64,000 nt of DNA from Sulfitobacter mediterraneus. Lineage in GTDB: Bacteria > Pseudomonadota > Alphaproteobacteria > Rhodobacterales > Rhodobacteraceae. This document shows positions 17,316 to 27,689 of this stretch, in pieces (within the stretch, counting starts at the first letter, position 1; each line of letters begins with the position of its first letter). A program made the translations under genes and the position numbers. The notes under the pieces are model-generated. The model ran no database searches and was not told the origin of the DNA. It worked only from the letters and a program-made list of their open reading frames with translations. The stretch covers positions 124,001 through 188,000 of the forward strand of contig NZ_QBKU01000002.1 in the NCBI RefSeq assembly GCF_003054325.1. The letters run 5' to 3'.

Positions 17316-17981
17316 TCAGAGCCCCAGTTTGTCACGCATAAAGGCCAAAGCCACGCTCAGACCATCAGGCGCGATGCCGTGGCCGGTGCCTTTCATGATA
17401 TGAGCATAGACGTCTTGCCATCCGGCCTCTTGTAGCGCTTCGGCGGCTTGCGGCAAGGATTGCGGCGGCACCACGTCATCTTCGTCGCCATGCACCAACA
17501 GAACCGCCGGTCTGACCACGGCCTCATCCGCAAGCGTTTCGGGGGACAGCAAACGCCCAGAGAACGCGACAATGCCCGCGACCTCATCCTCGCGGCGCGG
17601 GGCCACATGCAGGGCCATCATTGTGCCTTGGGAAAACCCAAACAGAACGACCTGTTCGGGCAGCACGTCTTCATCCACCATCAGCGCGTCGAGAAAGGCA
17701 TTGAGATCCGCAACCGCCTGCGTCATGCCGCGTTCGGATTCTTCTTCGGAAGAATTGTCGATCCAGGGGATTGGAAACCACTGGAAGCCCATCGGCGCAC
17801 CGGCGCAAGCCTCTGGCGCATCGGGCGCGACAAAAAGCGTATCCGGCAAGTGGTCGGCCAATGGATCAGCCAGCCCCAGCAGATCCGCCCCGTTGGCGCC
17901 ATAGCCGTGCAGAAACACCACAACCGATCGTGTTTCGCCTGATTTTGGCGCCCGGCGCCCCGCGTTGAGTACCCGTGTCAT
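17316..17981 (-). CDS. Alpha/beta-hydrolase, phospholipase/carboxylesterase family
   Basis: 221-aa serine esterase. VVVFLHGYGANGADLLGLA carries the oxyanion-hole region, LFGFSQGTMMALHV the nucleophilic serine elbow, VHGDEDDVVPPQS the aspartate and TGHGIAPDG the histidine. Short-chain esters or acyl-thioesters are typical substrates of this family; the actual one is not evident. Its ATG overlaps the stop of the upstream glycosylase gene by ATGA, so the two are co-translated. Confidence 0.9.
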   Translation of the reverse strand: MTRVLNAGRRAPKSGETRSVVVFLHGYGANGADLLGLADPLADHLPDTLFVAPDAPEACAGAPMGFQWFPIPWIDNSSEEESERGMTQAVADLNAFLDALMVDEDVLPEQVVLFGFSQGTMMALHVAPRREDEVAGIVAFSGRLLSPETLADEAVVRPAVLLVHGDEDDVVPPQSLPQAAEALQEAGWQDVYAHIMKGTGHGIAPDGLSVALAFMRDKLGL

Positions 17982-18628
17982 CCCAGACCTTCCCGTTGTT
18001 TGATAATGCGGTAGTAGGCAAAGAGCGCCCGCGCCGCAACCGACCGCCATGGCGACCATTGCTGTGCCATGAGTGCAAGTGCCTCTGGCGTGGGCCGCGC
18101 GTCGAGGTCAAACAGCACCCGCGCGGCCTCTTGCAAAGCCAGATCGCCGGGCGGGAACATATCGGCCCGGCCCAGACAGAACATGACATAAATCTGTGCG
18201 GTCCAGGGGCCGATGCCCAAAAGACCGGTGAGCGCGGCAATCGCATCGCCGTCCGGCAAGCGCTCAAGCGCGGCATAGTCCAGATCTGACAGCGCCAATG
18301 CGTGCACATAGCGGGCCTTGGGTTTGCTCAAACCTGCCGCGCGTAGCCCGTCTTGACCAGCCGTTCGCACCTTGGAGGGGTGAAACAGTCCGGCCTCGGC
18401 CATGCGCAACCGGATCGCATCGGCGGAGGCAACGCTGACCTGTTGGCTAATGATAATCTCGACCAGACCTTTGAAACCCGGCGGTTTCAGGCGCAGGGGC
18501 AAATCCCCGACCTGATCCAGCACCGGGGCAAATCGCGGCTCTGCTCGCGCCAGCCACGCGGCCCCTTCGGTGAGGTCATCATGGCTTTGGATCAGACGGA
18601 ATGGCGCGCTCAAAGCTCCGCCACCCAA
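17978..18628 (-). CDS. DNA-3-methyladenine glycosylase II-like (HhH-GPD)
   Basis: 216-aa base-excision glycosylase. PPGFKGLVEIIISQQVSVASADAI, LGIGPWTAQIYVMFCLG (helix-hairpin-helix) and PPGDLALQEA with the catalytic Asp fit the AlkA/Mag family that removes alkylated purines. It lacks the AlkA N-terminal extra domain, as usual for short forms. The ATG at 18628 overlaps the cobK end by 19 bases; a TTG at 18613 is an alternative start with no large overlap. Confidence 0.88.
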   Translation of the reverse strand: MGGGALSAPFRLIQSHDDLTEGAAWLARAEPRFAPVLDQVGDLPLRLKPPGFKGLVEIIISQQVSVASADAIRLRMAEAGLFHPSKVRTAGQDGLRAAGLSKPKARYVHALALSDLDYAALERLPDGDAIAALTGLLGIGPWTAQIYVMFCLGRADMFPPGDLALQEAARVLFDLDARPTPEALALMAQQWSPWRSVAARALFAYYRIIKQREGLG

Positions 18629-19347
18629 TCAAGGATTGCCCCGACATCACGCACCACCAATGCGCCCTGCGGCGGCGCAGGCCGGTCGATCAGGATCGTG
18701 GTCAAACCAAGCGCCTCTGCGGCGTCCACCTTGGGGCGGCTGGGAAGGCCGCCAAGGTTCCGGCAAATCAGAACATCCACCGCCAGCCGCTCAAACAGCG
18801 CAATCTCATTGGCCACGGTAAAGGGTGGTTCGCCAAAAACCAGCTCAACAAAATCATAAGGTGCCCTGCGGTCATGGCGACCGGTTTGGCGCAGGAACAG
18901 TTGCGCCCCTTCAAAGGGCAGATAGTCGGGCAAACTGGCCCAGCCGGTTGCCGAAAACACCCGCGCACCCGCCGGGATCATTGCATTGGCGCTGCGCACA
19001 TCTGCGGCGGCGTGCAGATTGCGCCCTGCCCCGACATCCCACGTTGGCCGCGAGAGGCTGACAAAAGGCAGGCCTGCCTGCCGCGCCGCAAGATGACCTT
19101 GCTGCGTCATGATCCCGTCAAAGCCGTGGCTTGCATCCACCACCGCCCGGCAGCCCTCCATCTGGGCGGTCAATCCGCACAGATCGTCAAAATCATGCAG
19201 TTCATAGGGCATCGGCATTGGATTCGATCCGCGCGGCGGCTCTGACATCAAGGCCCGCACGCCTATGCCCTGATTGCGCAGTGCTGCGCCGATCTGCCGC
19301 GCCTCGGCGCTGCCGGCCAATAGCATTATGTCTGATCCGCCTGTCAT
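18610..19347 (-). CDS. cobK: Precorrin-6A (cobalt-precorrin-6A) reductase
   Basis: 245-aa NADPH-dependent reductase of corrin-ring synthesis. IMLLAGSAEARQIGAAL near the start, AVVDASHGFDGIMTQQ (the DASH region) and LICRNLGGLPSRPKVDAAEALGLTTILIDRP near the end match CobK/CbiJ. The start at 19347 (MTGGSDIM) is chosen; a second ATG seven codons on is possible. The frame stays open about 1.3 kb further upstream, but that is antisense to the MFS gene. No other cobalamin genes are adjacent. It is divergent from the MFS gene. Confidence 0.88.
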   Translation of the reverse strand: MTGGSDIMLLAGSAEARQIGAALRNQGIGVRALMSEPPRGSNPMPMPYELHDFDDLCGLTAQMEGCRAVVDASHGFDGIMTQQGHLAARQAGLPFVSLSRPTWDVGAGRNLHAAADVRSANAMIPAGARVFSATGWASLPDYLPFEGAQLFLRQTGRHDRRAPYDFVELVFGEPPFTVANEIALFERLAVDVLICRNLGGLPSRPKVDAAEALGLTTILIDRPAPPQGALVVRDVGAILDWVAEL

Positions 19348-19437
19348 GGTCGCGACATTAGGCCCCTGATCGGCGTGTGCAAGGGGTTGCTCCTGCCCAA
19401 TCGCGGCGCTACGCCTTGGCGCAGAAGTGGATTTACG

Positions 19438-20637
19438 ATGATTGATGATAGACGCGCCAAACGCAATGTGGCGGTATTGGTCGGGGCGCAAGCCATTCTG
19501 GGCAGCCAGATGCCAATGATGTTTGTTGTGGCGGGGCTGGCTGGGCAAATGCTGGCCAGCAACGTGTGTTTCGCGACCCTGCCCATTTCGATGATTGTCC
19601 TTGGCTCGATGTTGTCGGCGACGCCGGTGTCGGCGATCATGCAGCGCTACGGACGGCGGGCCGGTTTTTTCCTGGGCACCTTTGGCGGCGCAACCGGGGC
19701 GGTTGTATCGGCCTATGGGCTTTATACCGCGTCTTTCACATTGTTCCTCGTCGGCTCGTTCATCTCGGGCATCTATATGTCTGCTCAGGGCTTTTACCGC
19801 TTTGCCGCGACCGACACGGCCTCTGATGATTTCCGGCCCAAGGCGATTTCTTATGTGATGGCCGGTGGTCTGATCTCCGCGGTGATCGGGCCGCAGCTCG
19901 CCACGGCCACCTCCACAGCCTTTGTTGTGCCGTTTCTGGGCACCTATTTTGCAGTTGTCTCGGTCAATGTGATCGGATCGCTGCTGTTTTTGTTCCTCGA
20001 CATCCCCAAGCCTGAACCTATCAGCCCCAACGCCCCGCGCGGGCGCACCCGGTGGGAGCTGCTGACCACTCCGCGCATCGCGGTTGCGGTGATCTGTGCG
20101 ATGGTCTCTTACGCGTTGATGAACCTGGTAATGACCTCCACACCTTTGGCGGTGGTTGGGTGCGGGTACACCGAAAAAACCGCTGGCTATGTTGTCACGG
20201 GCCATGTTCTGGCGATGTTTGCGCCGTCCTTTTTCACCGGTCACCTGATCAACCGCTTTGGCGTGGAAAAGATCATGGGGCTGGGCATCGCGATCCTCGC
20301 AGCGGCGGGCATCGTTGGCCTGCAAGGCGTTGATCTTGAAAACTTCTTTGTCGCTTTGATCCTGCTTGGGCTCGGCTGGAACTTTGGCTTTATCGGGGCG
20401 ACGACCATGCTCACTGGCGCACATGAGCCGCATGAGCGTGGCCGGATGCAGGGGTTGAACGATCTGCTGGTGTTTGGCGGTGTGACCGTGGCATCGCTGG
20501 CCTCTGGCGGGCTGATGAATTGCTCTGGTGGGTCGGCGGTCGAAGGTTGGACGGCGGTAAATATGGCGATGGTGCCGTTTCTGGCGCTGGCTGGCGGGTC
20601 GTTGATCTGGCTGGTGATGCGCGGCGAAGACGCCTGA
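19438..20637 (+). CDS. MFS transporter
   Basis: 399-aa integral membrane protein with about 12 hydrophobic helices. AIMQRYGRRAGFFLGTFGG is the loop 2-3 motif of the major facilitator superfamily, and HLINRFGVEKIMGLG is its repeat in the second half. Substrate is not evident. The start MIDDRRAKRNVAVLVG puts a short basic N-terminus before helix 1. It is divergent from cobK (90 bp between starts), so a corrinoid link is possible but unproven, and it ends seven bases before the convergent squalene/phytoene synthase gene. Confidence 0.85.
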   Translation: MIDDRRAKRNVAVLVGAQAILGSQMPMMFVVAGLAGQMLASNVCFATLPISMIVLGSMLSATPVSAIMQRYGRRAGFFLGTFGGATGAVVSAYGLYTASFTLFLVGSFISGIYMSAQGFYRFAATDTASDDFRPKAISYVMAGGLISAVIGPQLATATSTAFVVPFLGTYFAVVSVNVIGSLLFLFLDIPKPEPISPNAPRGRTRWELLTTPRIAVAVICAMVSYALMNLVMTSTPLAVVGCGYTEKTAGYVVTGHVLAMFAPSFFTGHLINRFGVEKIMGLGIAILAAAGIVGLQGVDLENFFVALILLGLGWNFGFIGATTMLTGAHEPHERGRMQGLNDLLVFGGVTVASLASGGLMNCSGGSAVEGWTAVNMAMVPFLALAGGSLIWLVMRGEDA

Positions 20638-20644
20638 TCTGCGG

Positions 20645-21421
20645 CTACCAGCGCCCGGTGAGACTGCGCACAGCGAGGCGCAGCTGATCTTGCGCCGCAA
20701 CATCGGGCAAACGCCCGTCAGCGACCCGTGCAGGATCTGCCATTGCAGCCTTCAACGTGCTTTCCGCCTGCCCAACGTGGAGCAGTGCCGAGCGGGCAGC
20801 TTTTGAAACCGATGCACGGGATTTGCGGGCCTTCTGCAGCCGCGCAAACGCATCTGCGGCCAAGGTTTTCACCCCACCTGCCGTGCCATCCAGCAAGGGA
20901 ATGCGCCCCTTCGCCTCAAGCTCGGGTATGGCCCGCAGCCATGTCGCAACCCCCGCGGCAAACGCCGCATCGCGCACGACAGTTTCATCTGCCGCCCCCA
21001 ATGACCGCGCCGCAACCCAAGTGAGATGGCCGGAGGTCTTGTTCAGGTAGTCGGCAAAATGCGCTGCATCCTCAAACGGATCTTTGTAGATGTCCCAACG
21101 CCTTGCCGCGACCAGCTCATCCAACAGATTGGCATCTTCTGAAGTGATCACTTGCGCCAATGGCGTGGCGACCTCGTGCCGGCGCACCGGGCCGCCCTTG
21201 TCGATCTCTTCGCAAACATCGCGCCACCATTGCAGGCGCATTTCCGCGATCATCGGTTCCTGCGTGACCCACGGCGCGCGCGCCACTTCAACGTTGAAGG
21301 CATAGAGCGGGAACAGCACACGGCGGGCCGCTACCGGCGCTGCCATCACCGCGCGAAACCGCAGCGGATCGCCCCGCTCCACCAATGCCGCGCAGGCGTT
21401 TAGATCAGCGTCAAAGCTCAT
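20645..21421 (-). CDS. Squalene/phytoene synthase family protein
   Basis: 258-aa protein. LYAFNVEVARAPWVTQEPMIAEMRLQWWRD carries the first helix pattern of the squalene/phytoene synthase fold, but the two DxxxD Mg-diphosphate motifs of true prenyl condensing enzymes are not clearly kept. In alphaproteobacteria and mitochondria such members (NDUFAF6-like) can serve in respiratory complex assembly instead of carotenoid synthesis. No carotenoid genes are nearby. It overlaps the upstream methyltransferase by ATGA. Confidence 0.78.
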   Translation of the reverse strand: MSFDADLNACAALVERGDPLRFRAVMAAPVAARRVLFPLYAFNVEVARAPWVTQEPMIAEMRLQWWRDVCEEIDKGGPVRRHEVATPLAQVITSEDANLLDELVAARRWDIYKDPFEDAAHFADYLNKTSGHLTWVAARSLGAADETVVRDAAFAAGVATWLRAIPELEAKGRIPLLDGTAGGVKTLAADAFARLQKARKSRASVSKAARSALLHVGQAESTLKAAMADPARVADGRLPDVAAQDQLRLAVRSLTGRW

Positions 21422-22140
21422 TTGAGGCGCACAACACTCAGCAGATAACCGCATTCATCACGGTGCGCGCGCCACGTCGCTGCCTCTTCCTCGGCCTCAT
21501 CGAGCACCGCAGTCAAAGCCGCATCAGCCCCCGGACGCAAAACTGCGATCCGCTTGTCGATGGGGGCAAAATACCCCTCCCATGCCGCATCAGACAGTTT
21601 GCGCGTGGCCAGTGTTTCAAACCCTGCGGCCCCAACCCGCGCCGCGATACCATTCGCATCCGTCATCGGCGGATATTCCGCCCACATCTTTTGTGCCCGT
21701 TCTGAGCGGTCATCGGTGAACCAACACGGCTCTGTAAAGGCGACAACCCCGCCCGGGCGAAGCGATTTGCGCCAAGCCGTCAACGCCTCGGTCACGCCCA
21801 GAAAATAGACCGCACCAGCGCACCAGATCATGTCATAGCTGTTCATGATCCGCGCCATATCAGCCTTGAGCACGGTCACGCGGCTGTCACTTTGCCACAC
21901 ATCGCGGGCGGCCTCGACAAAATGTGCGGTCTTGTCCAGCGCGGTCACGTGGCCCTCAGGCGCAGCTTCCAGCAGGCTGGCAATATCGCCGCCCGGCCCG
22001 CAGGCCACATCAGCAATCTCGGCACTGGCGGGCAAACCCGCAATTGCTGCGGCCCAAGCCACATCCGCGGCCTCGCCCGGCCCCTCGCGGGGCAGATCGC
22101 GGTGCAGCTCAAAAAAGGCTTTCATCGGGTCAGATGTCAT
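21418..22140 (-). CDS. Class I SAM-dependent methyltransferase
   Basis: 240-aa methyltransferase. ADVACGPGGDIASLL is the glycine-rich SAM loop (motif I), HVTALDKTAHFVEAA the acidic strand-2 end and YDMIWCAGAVYFLG motif II; SLRPGGVVAFTEPCWF is motif III. The substrate is unknown. It overlaps the hydrolase upstream by 11 bases and the squalene/phytoene synthase gene downstream by four, so the three are one translational unit. Confidence 0.88.
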   Translation of the reverse strand: MTSDPMKAFFELHRDLPREGPGEAADVAWAAAIAGLPASAEIADVACGPGGDIASLLEAAPEGHVTALDKTAHFVEAARDVWQSDSRVTVLKADMARIMNSYDMIWCAGAVYFLGVTEALTAWRKSLRPGGVVAFTEPCWFTDDRSERAQKMWAEYPPMTDANGIAARVGAAGFETLATRKLSDAAWEGYFAPIDKRIAVLRPGADAALTAVLDEAEEEAATWRAHRDECGYLLSVVRLK

Positions 22141-23113
22141 TGAGAAATTCCTTTATGGCCGTGGCGGTTTGCGGGGCGCTCACGATGTCCAGATGGCCCA
22201 CATCCGGAACAATCTCATACCGGCCCTTTTGGGTGGCTTCGGCCAGGGTCGGCTCATACTTATCTGCATAAAACGCTTCATCCTCCGATCCTGCAATCAA
22301 CAAGAAAGGCGGCAGCGCTGCGGCGTCTTTGAGGTATTCGCTGCGCGGGGCAAAGGAGGTGTTGAGCCGGAAAGAATAGGCAGTTGTCGCCGTATCGCCC
22401 AGCGGCCCGTTCAGCACCGCGGCGGGCATGTGAAACTGCATGATTGTCAGATGGTTGAGGGCTGTAATGCGGAAAGTGTTGAGCATCGAAAGCCCGATAA
22501 TCCGGCGCAAAAGCGGCTCTGCCCAGCCGCCGGAATTGGGGCGCGTGGTTGGCGCGTTATGTTTGAGAAAAGGCGCCATCAGCACCGCAGCATCCAGCAG
22601 CGCGGCATGATCACCGCCTGCGAACCGCACCACCAGACCGCCACCTGACGAATGGCCGGCCAGCACAACCTTTTGTCCTGCCTTGCGCTCTGCGGTGATC
22701 AGATCGGCAAGGTCATCTTCGAACTGGCCGATGTAATCGAGATCGCCGCGCCGTCCGGGTTTGGGTCCGTGACCACGCAGATCGGGCGCCAGCACATCGG
22801 CCTGCGCCGACAACTGCCGCGCCAGCCCATCAAACTGAAGCCCATGCCAGCCAGAGCCATGCACCAGCACCACAAGCGGCGCATCGGGCCTCGCCGCGGC
22901 ATATCGGCGGACCTGCAAATCAAATCCATCACGCATTTTCACAGGCTCCAGCGCAGCAGGTTCTGCGCGCTCCGCCGCAAGGGTCTGATCAAAATCAAGC
23001 CCACCCTCAACGGGTTTCAACGGGCCGGGGCGTTGTGACAGGATCAAACCCACTGCGATCACCAATGTGATGCAGAGCGAAATGGCCGCAAACGAAAGAA
23101 CTTTAAAAATCAA
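22130..23113 (-). CDS. Alpha/beta hydrolase with N-terminal membrane anchor
   Basis: 327-aa protein if started at TTG 23113, which has AAGGA eight bases upstream and lies five bases after the cimA stop. ATG codons at 23158 and 23182 are in frame but inside cimA. Residues about 3-24 form a hydrophobic anchor (FAAISLCITLVIAVGLIL). The hydrolase body has LVVLVHGSGWHG, the serine elbow AGHSSGGGLV and LLIAGSEDEAFYADKY; VPDVGHLDIVS gives the histidine. Lysophospholipase-like in shape, substrate unknown. Confidence 0.82.
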   Translation of the reverse strand: MIFKVLSFAAISLCITLVIAVGLILSQRPGPLKPVEGGLDFDQTLAAERAEPAALEPVKMRDGFDLQVRRYAAARPDAPLVVLVHGSGWHGLQFDGLARQLSAQADVLAPDLRGHGPKPGRRGDLDYIGQFEDDLADLITAERKAGQKVVLAGHSSGGGLVVRFAGGDHAALLDAAVLMAPFLKHNAPTTRPNSGGWAEPLLRRIIGLSMLNTFRITALNHLTIMQFHMPAAVLNGPLGDTATTAYSFRLNTSFAPRSEYLKDAAALPPFLLIAGSEDEAFYADKYEPTLAEATQKGRYEIVPDVGHLDIVSAPQTATAIKEFLNDI

Positions 23114-23117
23114 AACC

Positions 23118-24731
23118 TTATTCCTTTGTGTCGCGCACCAGCTTCCACCGGATCGCATCCAAAAGCGCCTCAAAACTGGCATCGACTATGTTGGCGCTGA
23201 CCCCCACGGTTGACCAACGGCGGCCCTGCCCGTCTTCGCTGTCGATGATAACGCGGGTCACGGCTTCGGTGCCGCCTTGGGTGATGCGCACTTTGAAATC
23301 CACCAGCCGCATATCTTCGATCAGGGCGGAATATTTGCCGAGATCCTTGGCCAAGGCCTTCGCCAGCGCGTTCACCGGGCCGCGATCACCGCCGATCTCG
23401 TCCATGGAATCGCTGACCGACATGCGTTTTTCGCCATCGACCTTTACGACCACCACCGCCTCTGACAGGCTGACCATCTGGTTGTGTTTGTTTTTGCGCC
23501 GCTCGACGGTCACGCGGTACCGTTTGACCTCAAACAGTTCCGGCATCTGCCCCAAGGCATCCCGCGCCAGCAGCTCAAAACTGGCCTGCGCGGTGTCATA
23601 GGCATAGCCCATCGCCTCGCGGGCTTTGACCTCTTCCAGAATGCGACCCAGCGCAGGATCGCCCTTTGGCACCTCTAGCCCCGCCTCGGTCAGTCGGCGG
23701 CGCAGATTGGATTGCCCGGCCTGATTGGACATCGGAATGATCCGGGTGTTGCCGACCAATGCGGGATCGACATGCTCATAGGTACTGGGATCTTTGAGGA
23801 TCGCGCTGGCATGCAAGCCGGCCTTGTGCGCAAAGGCCGAAGACCCGACAAAGCCCGCCTGTTTCTTGGGTACGCGGTTGAGGATTTCATCCAGCATCCG
23901 GCTGGTGCGGGTCAGACCCTTGAGAGCATTCTTACTGACCCCAATGTCATAGGTACTGGCATAGGGTTCTTTCAGCAGCAAAATCGGGATCAGCGCCGTC
24001 AGATTGGCATTGCCGCAACGCTCGCCCAGCCCATTCAGCGTGCCTTGGATCTGCCGCGCCCCGGCATCGACGGCGGCCAAGGTACAGGCGACCGCGTTTT
24101 CGGTATCATCATGGGTGTGAATGCCAAGGCTCTCACCCGGAATGCCCGCCGCGATGACCTCACCCGTGATCCGCCCTACCTCGGCAGGCAATGTGCCACC
24201 GTTGGTGTCGCACAGCACGATCCAACGCGCACCGGCGTCCCGCACGGTTTGCAGGCAGGCGATCGCGTAGTCGGGATTGGCCTTGTAGCCATCAAAGAAG
24301 TGTTCCGCATCAAACAGCGCCTCACGCCCGCTGGCGACGATATGCGCGATGCTGTCGCGCAGCAGGACGAGGTTTTCATCAAGCGTGATGCCAAGGGCGG
24401 TTTTTACATGAAATTCATGGGTTTTGCCGACGATACAGACCGAATTTGTGCCTGCATTCAGCACGGCGGCCAAAACATCATCGTTTTGCGCCGACATGCC
24501 GGGGCGTTTGGTCATGCCAAAGGCGGTCATCTTGGCTGTGGTTTTTGGGGCGGCATCAAAAAAGGCATTGTCGGTCGGATTGGCACCGGGCCAGCCGCCT
24601 TCGATGTAATCCACACCCAGATCATCAAGCGCACGGGCGATCTGTTGCTTTTCTTCGGTGGAGAATTGCACGTCCTGGGTCTGCTGACCGTCGCGCAGGG
24701 TGGTGTCATAGAGGCACAGACGGGTTTTCAT
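23118..24731 (-). CDS. cimA: Citramalate synthase
   Basis: 537-aa enzyme of the isopropylmalate synthase superfamily. LYDTTLRDGQQTQDV is the catalytic TIM-barrel start, LGIHTHDDTENAVA the metal-binding HTH motif and LNGLGERCGNANL the third signature; a C-terminal LeuA-type regulatory domain follows from about residue 400. It condenses pyruvate with acetyl-CoA to citramalate, the threonine-independent entry to isoleucine. The specific N-terminus and 537-aa length separate it from LeuA. Cotranscription with cysS upstream is likely, across a 115-bp gap holding a dyad (24793-24828). Confidence 0.92.
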   Translation of the reverse strand: MKTRLCLYDTTLRDGQQTQDVQFSTEEKQQIARALDDLGVDYIEGGWPGANPTDNAFFDAAPKTTAKMTAFGMTKRPGMSAQNDDVLAAVLNAGTNSVCIVGKTHEFHVKTALGITLDENLVLLRDSIAHIVASGREALFDAEHFFDGYKANPDYAIACLQTVRDAGARWIVLCDTNGGTLPAEVGRITGEVIAAGIPGESLGIHTHDDTENAVACTLAAVDAGARQIQGTLNGLGERCGNANLTALIPILLLKEPYASTYDIGVSKNALKGLTRTSRMLDEILNRVPKKQAGFVGSSAFAHKAGLHASAILKDPSTYEHVDPALVGNTRIIPMSNQAGQSNLRRRLTEAGLEVPKGDPALGRILEEVKAREAMGYAYDTAQASFELLARDALGQMPELFEVKRYRVTVERRKNKHNQMVSLSEAVVVVKVDGEKRMSVSDSMDEIGGDRGPVNALAKALAKDLGKYSALIEDMRLVDFKVRITQGGTEAVTRVIIDSEDGQGRRWSTVGVSANIVDASFEALLDAIRWKLVRDTKE

Positions 24732-24846
24732 GACTGCGCTCCTTGTAGGCAGGAGACATCAGTTCCAAACACGGGTTCGTGCCCGTGGCAAGAACAGTCC
24801 CCGACCGTCCGCGAACTGGGACAGTTCTGAATATTGCCATCAAACA

Positions 24847-26232
<1,386 letters not shown>

Positions 26233-26454
26233 GGGTTCGTCCTCGCGCAGGTCTGGCGCGGGCTTGCCACATATTTCTCAGAATGAAAACGACATGAACA
26301 CGCCCGCGAGAAGTCTCAGCAGGTAATAATGCAGCAGATAATGCAGGTCATCTTGTTCATACCCCTGCCTAGCCTGCGCCGCGTCCTTTGGTCAAGGGCA
26401 ATTGACGAATCAAATGACCTCTGCGCCCCTGCGGTCAAAGCATGGGAGAAAGTT

Positions 26455-27630
26455 ATGCAGGTATCGCAGCGCATTGGCGGCATTCTGGGTGGTGGATCGG
26501 ACGGTTGGGATGTGTTCAACCGCGCCCGCGATATGATCGCGGATGGCGTGGCCGTGACAGAGCTGACCATCGGGGAACATGACATCCGCACCGCCGCGCC
26601 GATTTTGCAAGACATGCACCGCGCCGCGATGGCGGGTCACACAGGCTATGCCGCTGTGCCTGGCACCAATGCGCTGCGTGACACTGTGGCGCAGCGGGTT
26701 CAGGACCGCACCGGCGTAAAAACCACCCGCGACAATGTGTTGATCACCCCCGGCGGACAGTCGGCGCTTTATGCCGCGCATATGGTGACCTGTGATGCGG
26801 GCGATACCGCGCTTTATCTTGATCCGTTCTATGCCACCTACCCCGGCACCATTCGCGGGGTCAGTTGCACACCGCGCCGCATTGCCACCCGCGCCGAAGA
26901 TGCGTTTCAGCCCCGCGCCGCAGACATCGCGGCGGCCGCCGAAGGTGCCAAATCCCTGTTGATCAATTCGCCCAACAACCCAACCGGCGTGGTCTATTCC
27001 CGCGCCACGCTCGAAGGCATCGCGCAGGTCTGCACCGATCACGATCTGTGGCTGATCTCGGACGAGGTGTATGACACTCAGATTTGGGAAGGCGAACATA
27101 TCTCGCCCCGTGCCCTGCCCGGTATGGCAGAGCGTACATTGGTGGTCGGGTCGATGTCGAAATCCCACGCCATGACCGGATCGCGCTGCGGCTGGATCAT
27201 CGGGCCTGAGGATGTGATTGGTGATCTGATCAATCTGGCCACCCACACAACCTATGGCGTGCCGGGGTTTATTCAGGACGCGTCTGTTTACGCGCTGGAA
27301 CAAGGCACTGCGTTTGAAGAAGAAATTGCCGATCCGTTCCGCCGCCGCCGCGCCATTGCGCGGCGGGTTCTGGCCGGACAGAACACAGTTTCTTTGGTGC
27401 CGTCGCAGGGGGCAATGTATCTGATGCTGGATCTGCGCAGCACCGGAATGAGCGGCGAAGAGTTTGCCAATGCGCTGCTCGATGCCCATCAGATCGCCAC
27501 CATGCCCGGCGAAAGTTTTGGCGAGGCGGCGGCGGGCCATCTGCGTGTGGCGATGACGATTGAGGATGATGCTTTTGAGGCGGCGCTTAAGACCCTTTGC
27601 GCCTTTGCCCAAACCTGCGCGCAAGGCTAA
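26455..27630 (+). CDS. Pyridoxal-phosphate aminotransferase, class I/II
   Basis: 391-aa fold-type I aminotransferase starting MQVSQRIGGILGGGSDGWD, with GGGAGAAAG ribosome site in front. NSPNNPTGVVYSRATL, ISDEVYDTQIW and SMSKSHAMTGSRCGW (PLP-binding lysine) are present, then the substrate-binding arginine in GHLRVAMTIEDD. Aspartate/aromatic-type family; the exact amino acid is not clear. It ends at a bidirectional terminator shared with the convergent outer-membrane gene. Confidence 0.88.
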   Translation: MQVSQRIGGILGGGSDGWDVFNRARDMIADGVAVTELTIGEHDIRTAAPILQDMHRAAMAGHTGYAAVPGTNALRDTVAQRVQDRTGVKTTRDNVLITPGGQSALYAAHMVTCDAGDTALYLDPFYATYPGTIRGVSCTPRRIATRAEDAFQPRAADIAAAAEGAKSLLINSPNNPTGVVYSRATLEGIAQVCTDHDLWLISDEVYDTQIWEGEHISPRALPGMAERTLVVGSMSKSHAMTGSRCGWIIGPEDVIGDLINLATHTTYGVPGFIQDASVYALEQGTAFEEEIADPFRRRRAIARRVLAGQNTVSLVPSQGAMYLMLDLRSTGMSGEEFANALLDAHQIATMPGESFGEAAAGHLRVAMTIEDDAFEAALKTLCAFAQTCAQG

Positions 27631-27631
27631 G

Positions 27632-27670
27632 AAAAAGGGCCGGGGCACATCTGCACCCCGGCCCGTTTTG
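27632..27670. terminator. Bidirectional terminator between aminotransferase and outer-membrane gene
   Basis: GGGCCGGGG (27637-27645) pairs with CCCCGGCCC (27656-27664). It is flanked by AAAAA on the left and GTTTT on the right, so it has a T-run for both converging transcripts. Confidence 0.85.
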
Positions 27671-27689
27671 GGTGTTTCCCAGTCCGCGT

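Noticed and set aside
19348-20703. Long upstream extension of the cobK frame
   Set aside because: It is antisense to the MFS transporter, rich in Arg/His/Gln and unlike any CobK N-terminus; the start was set at 19347.
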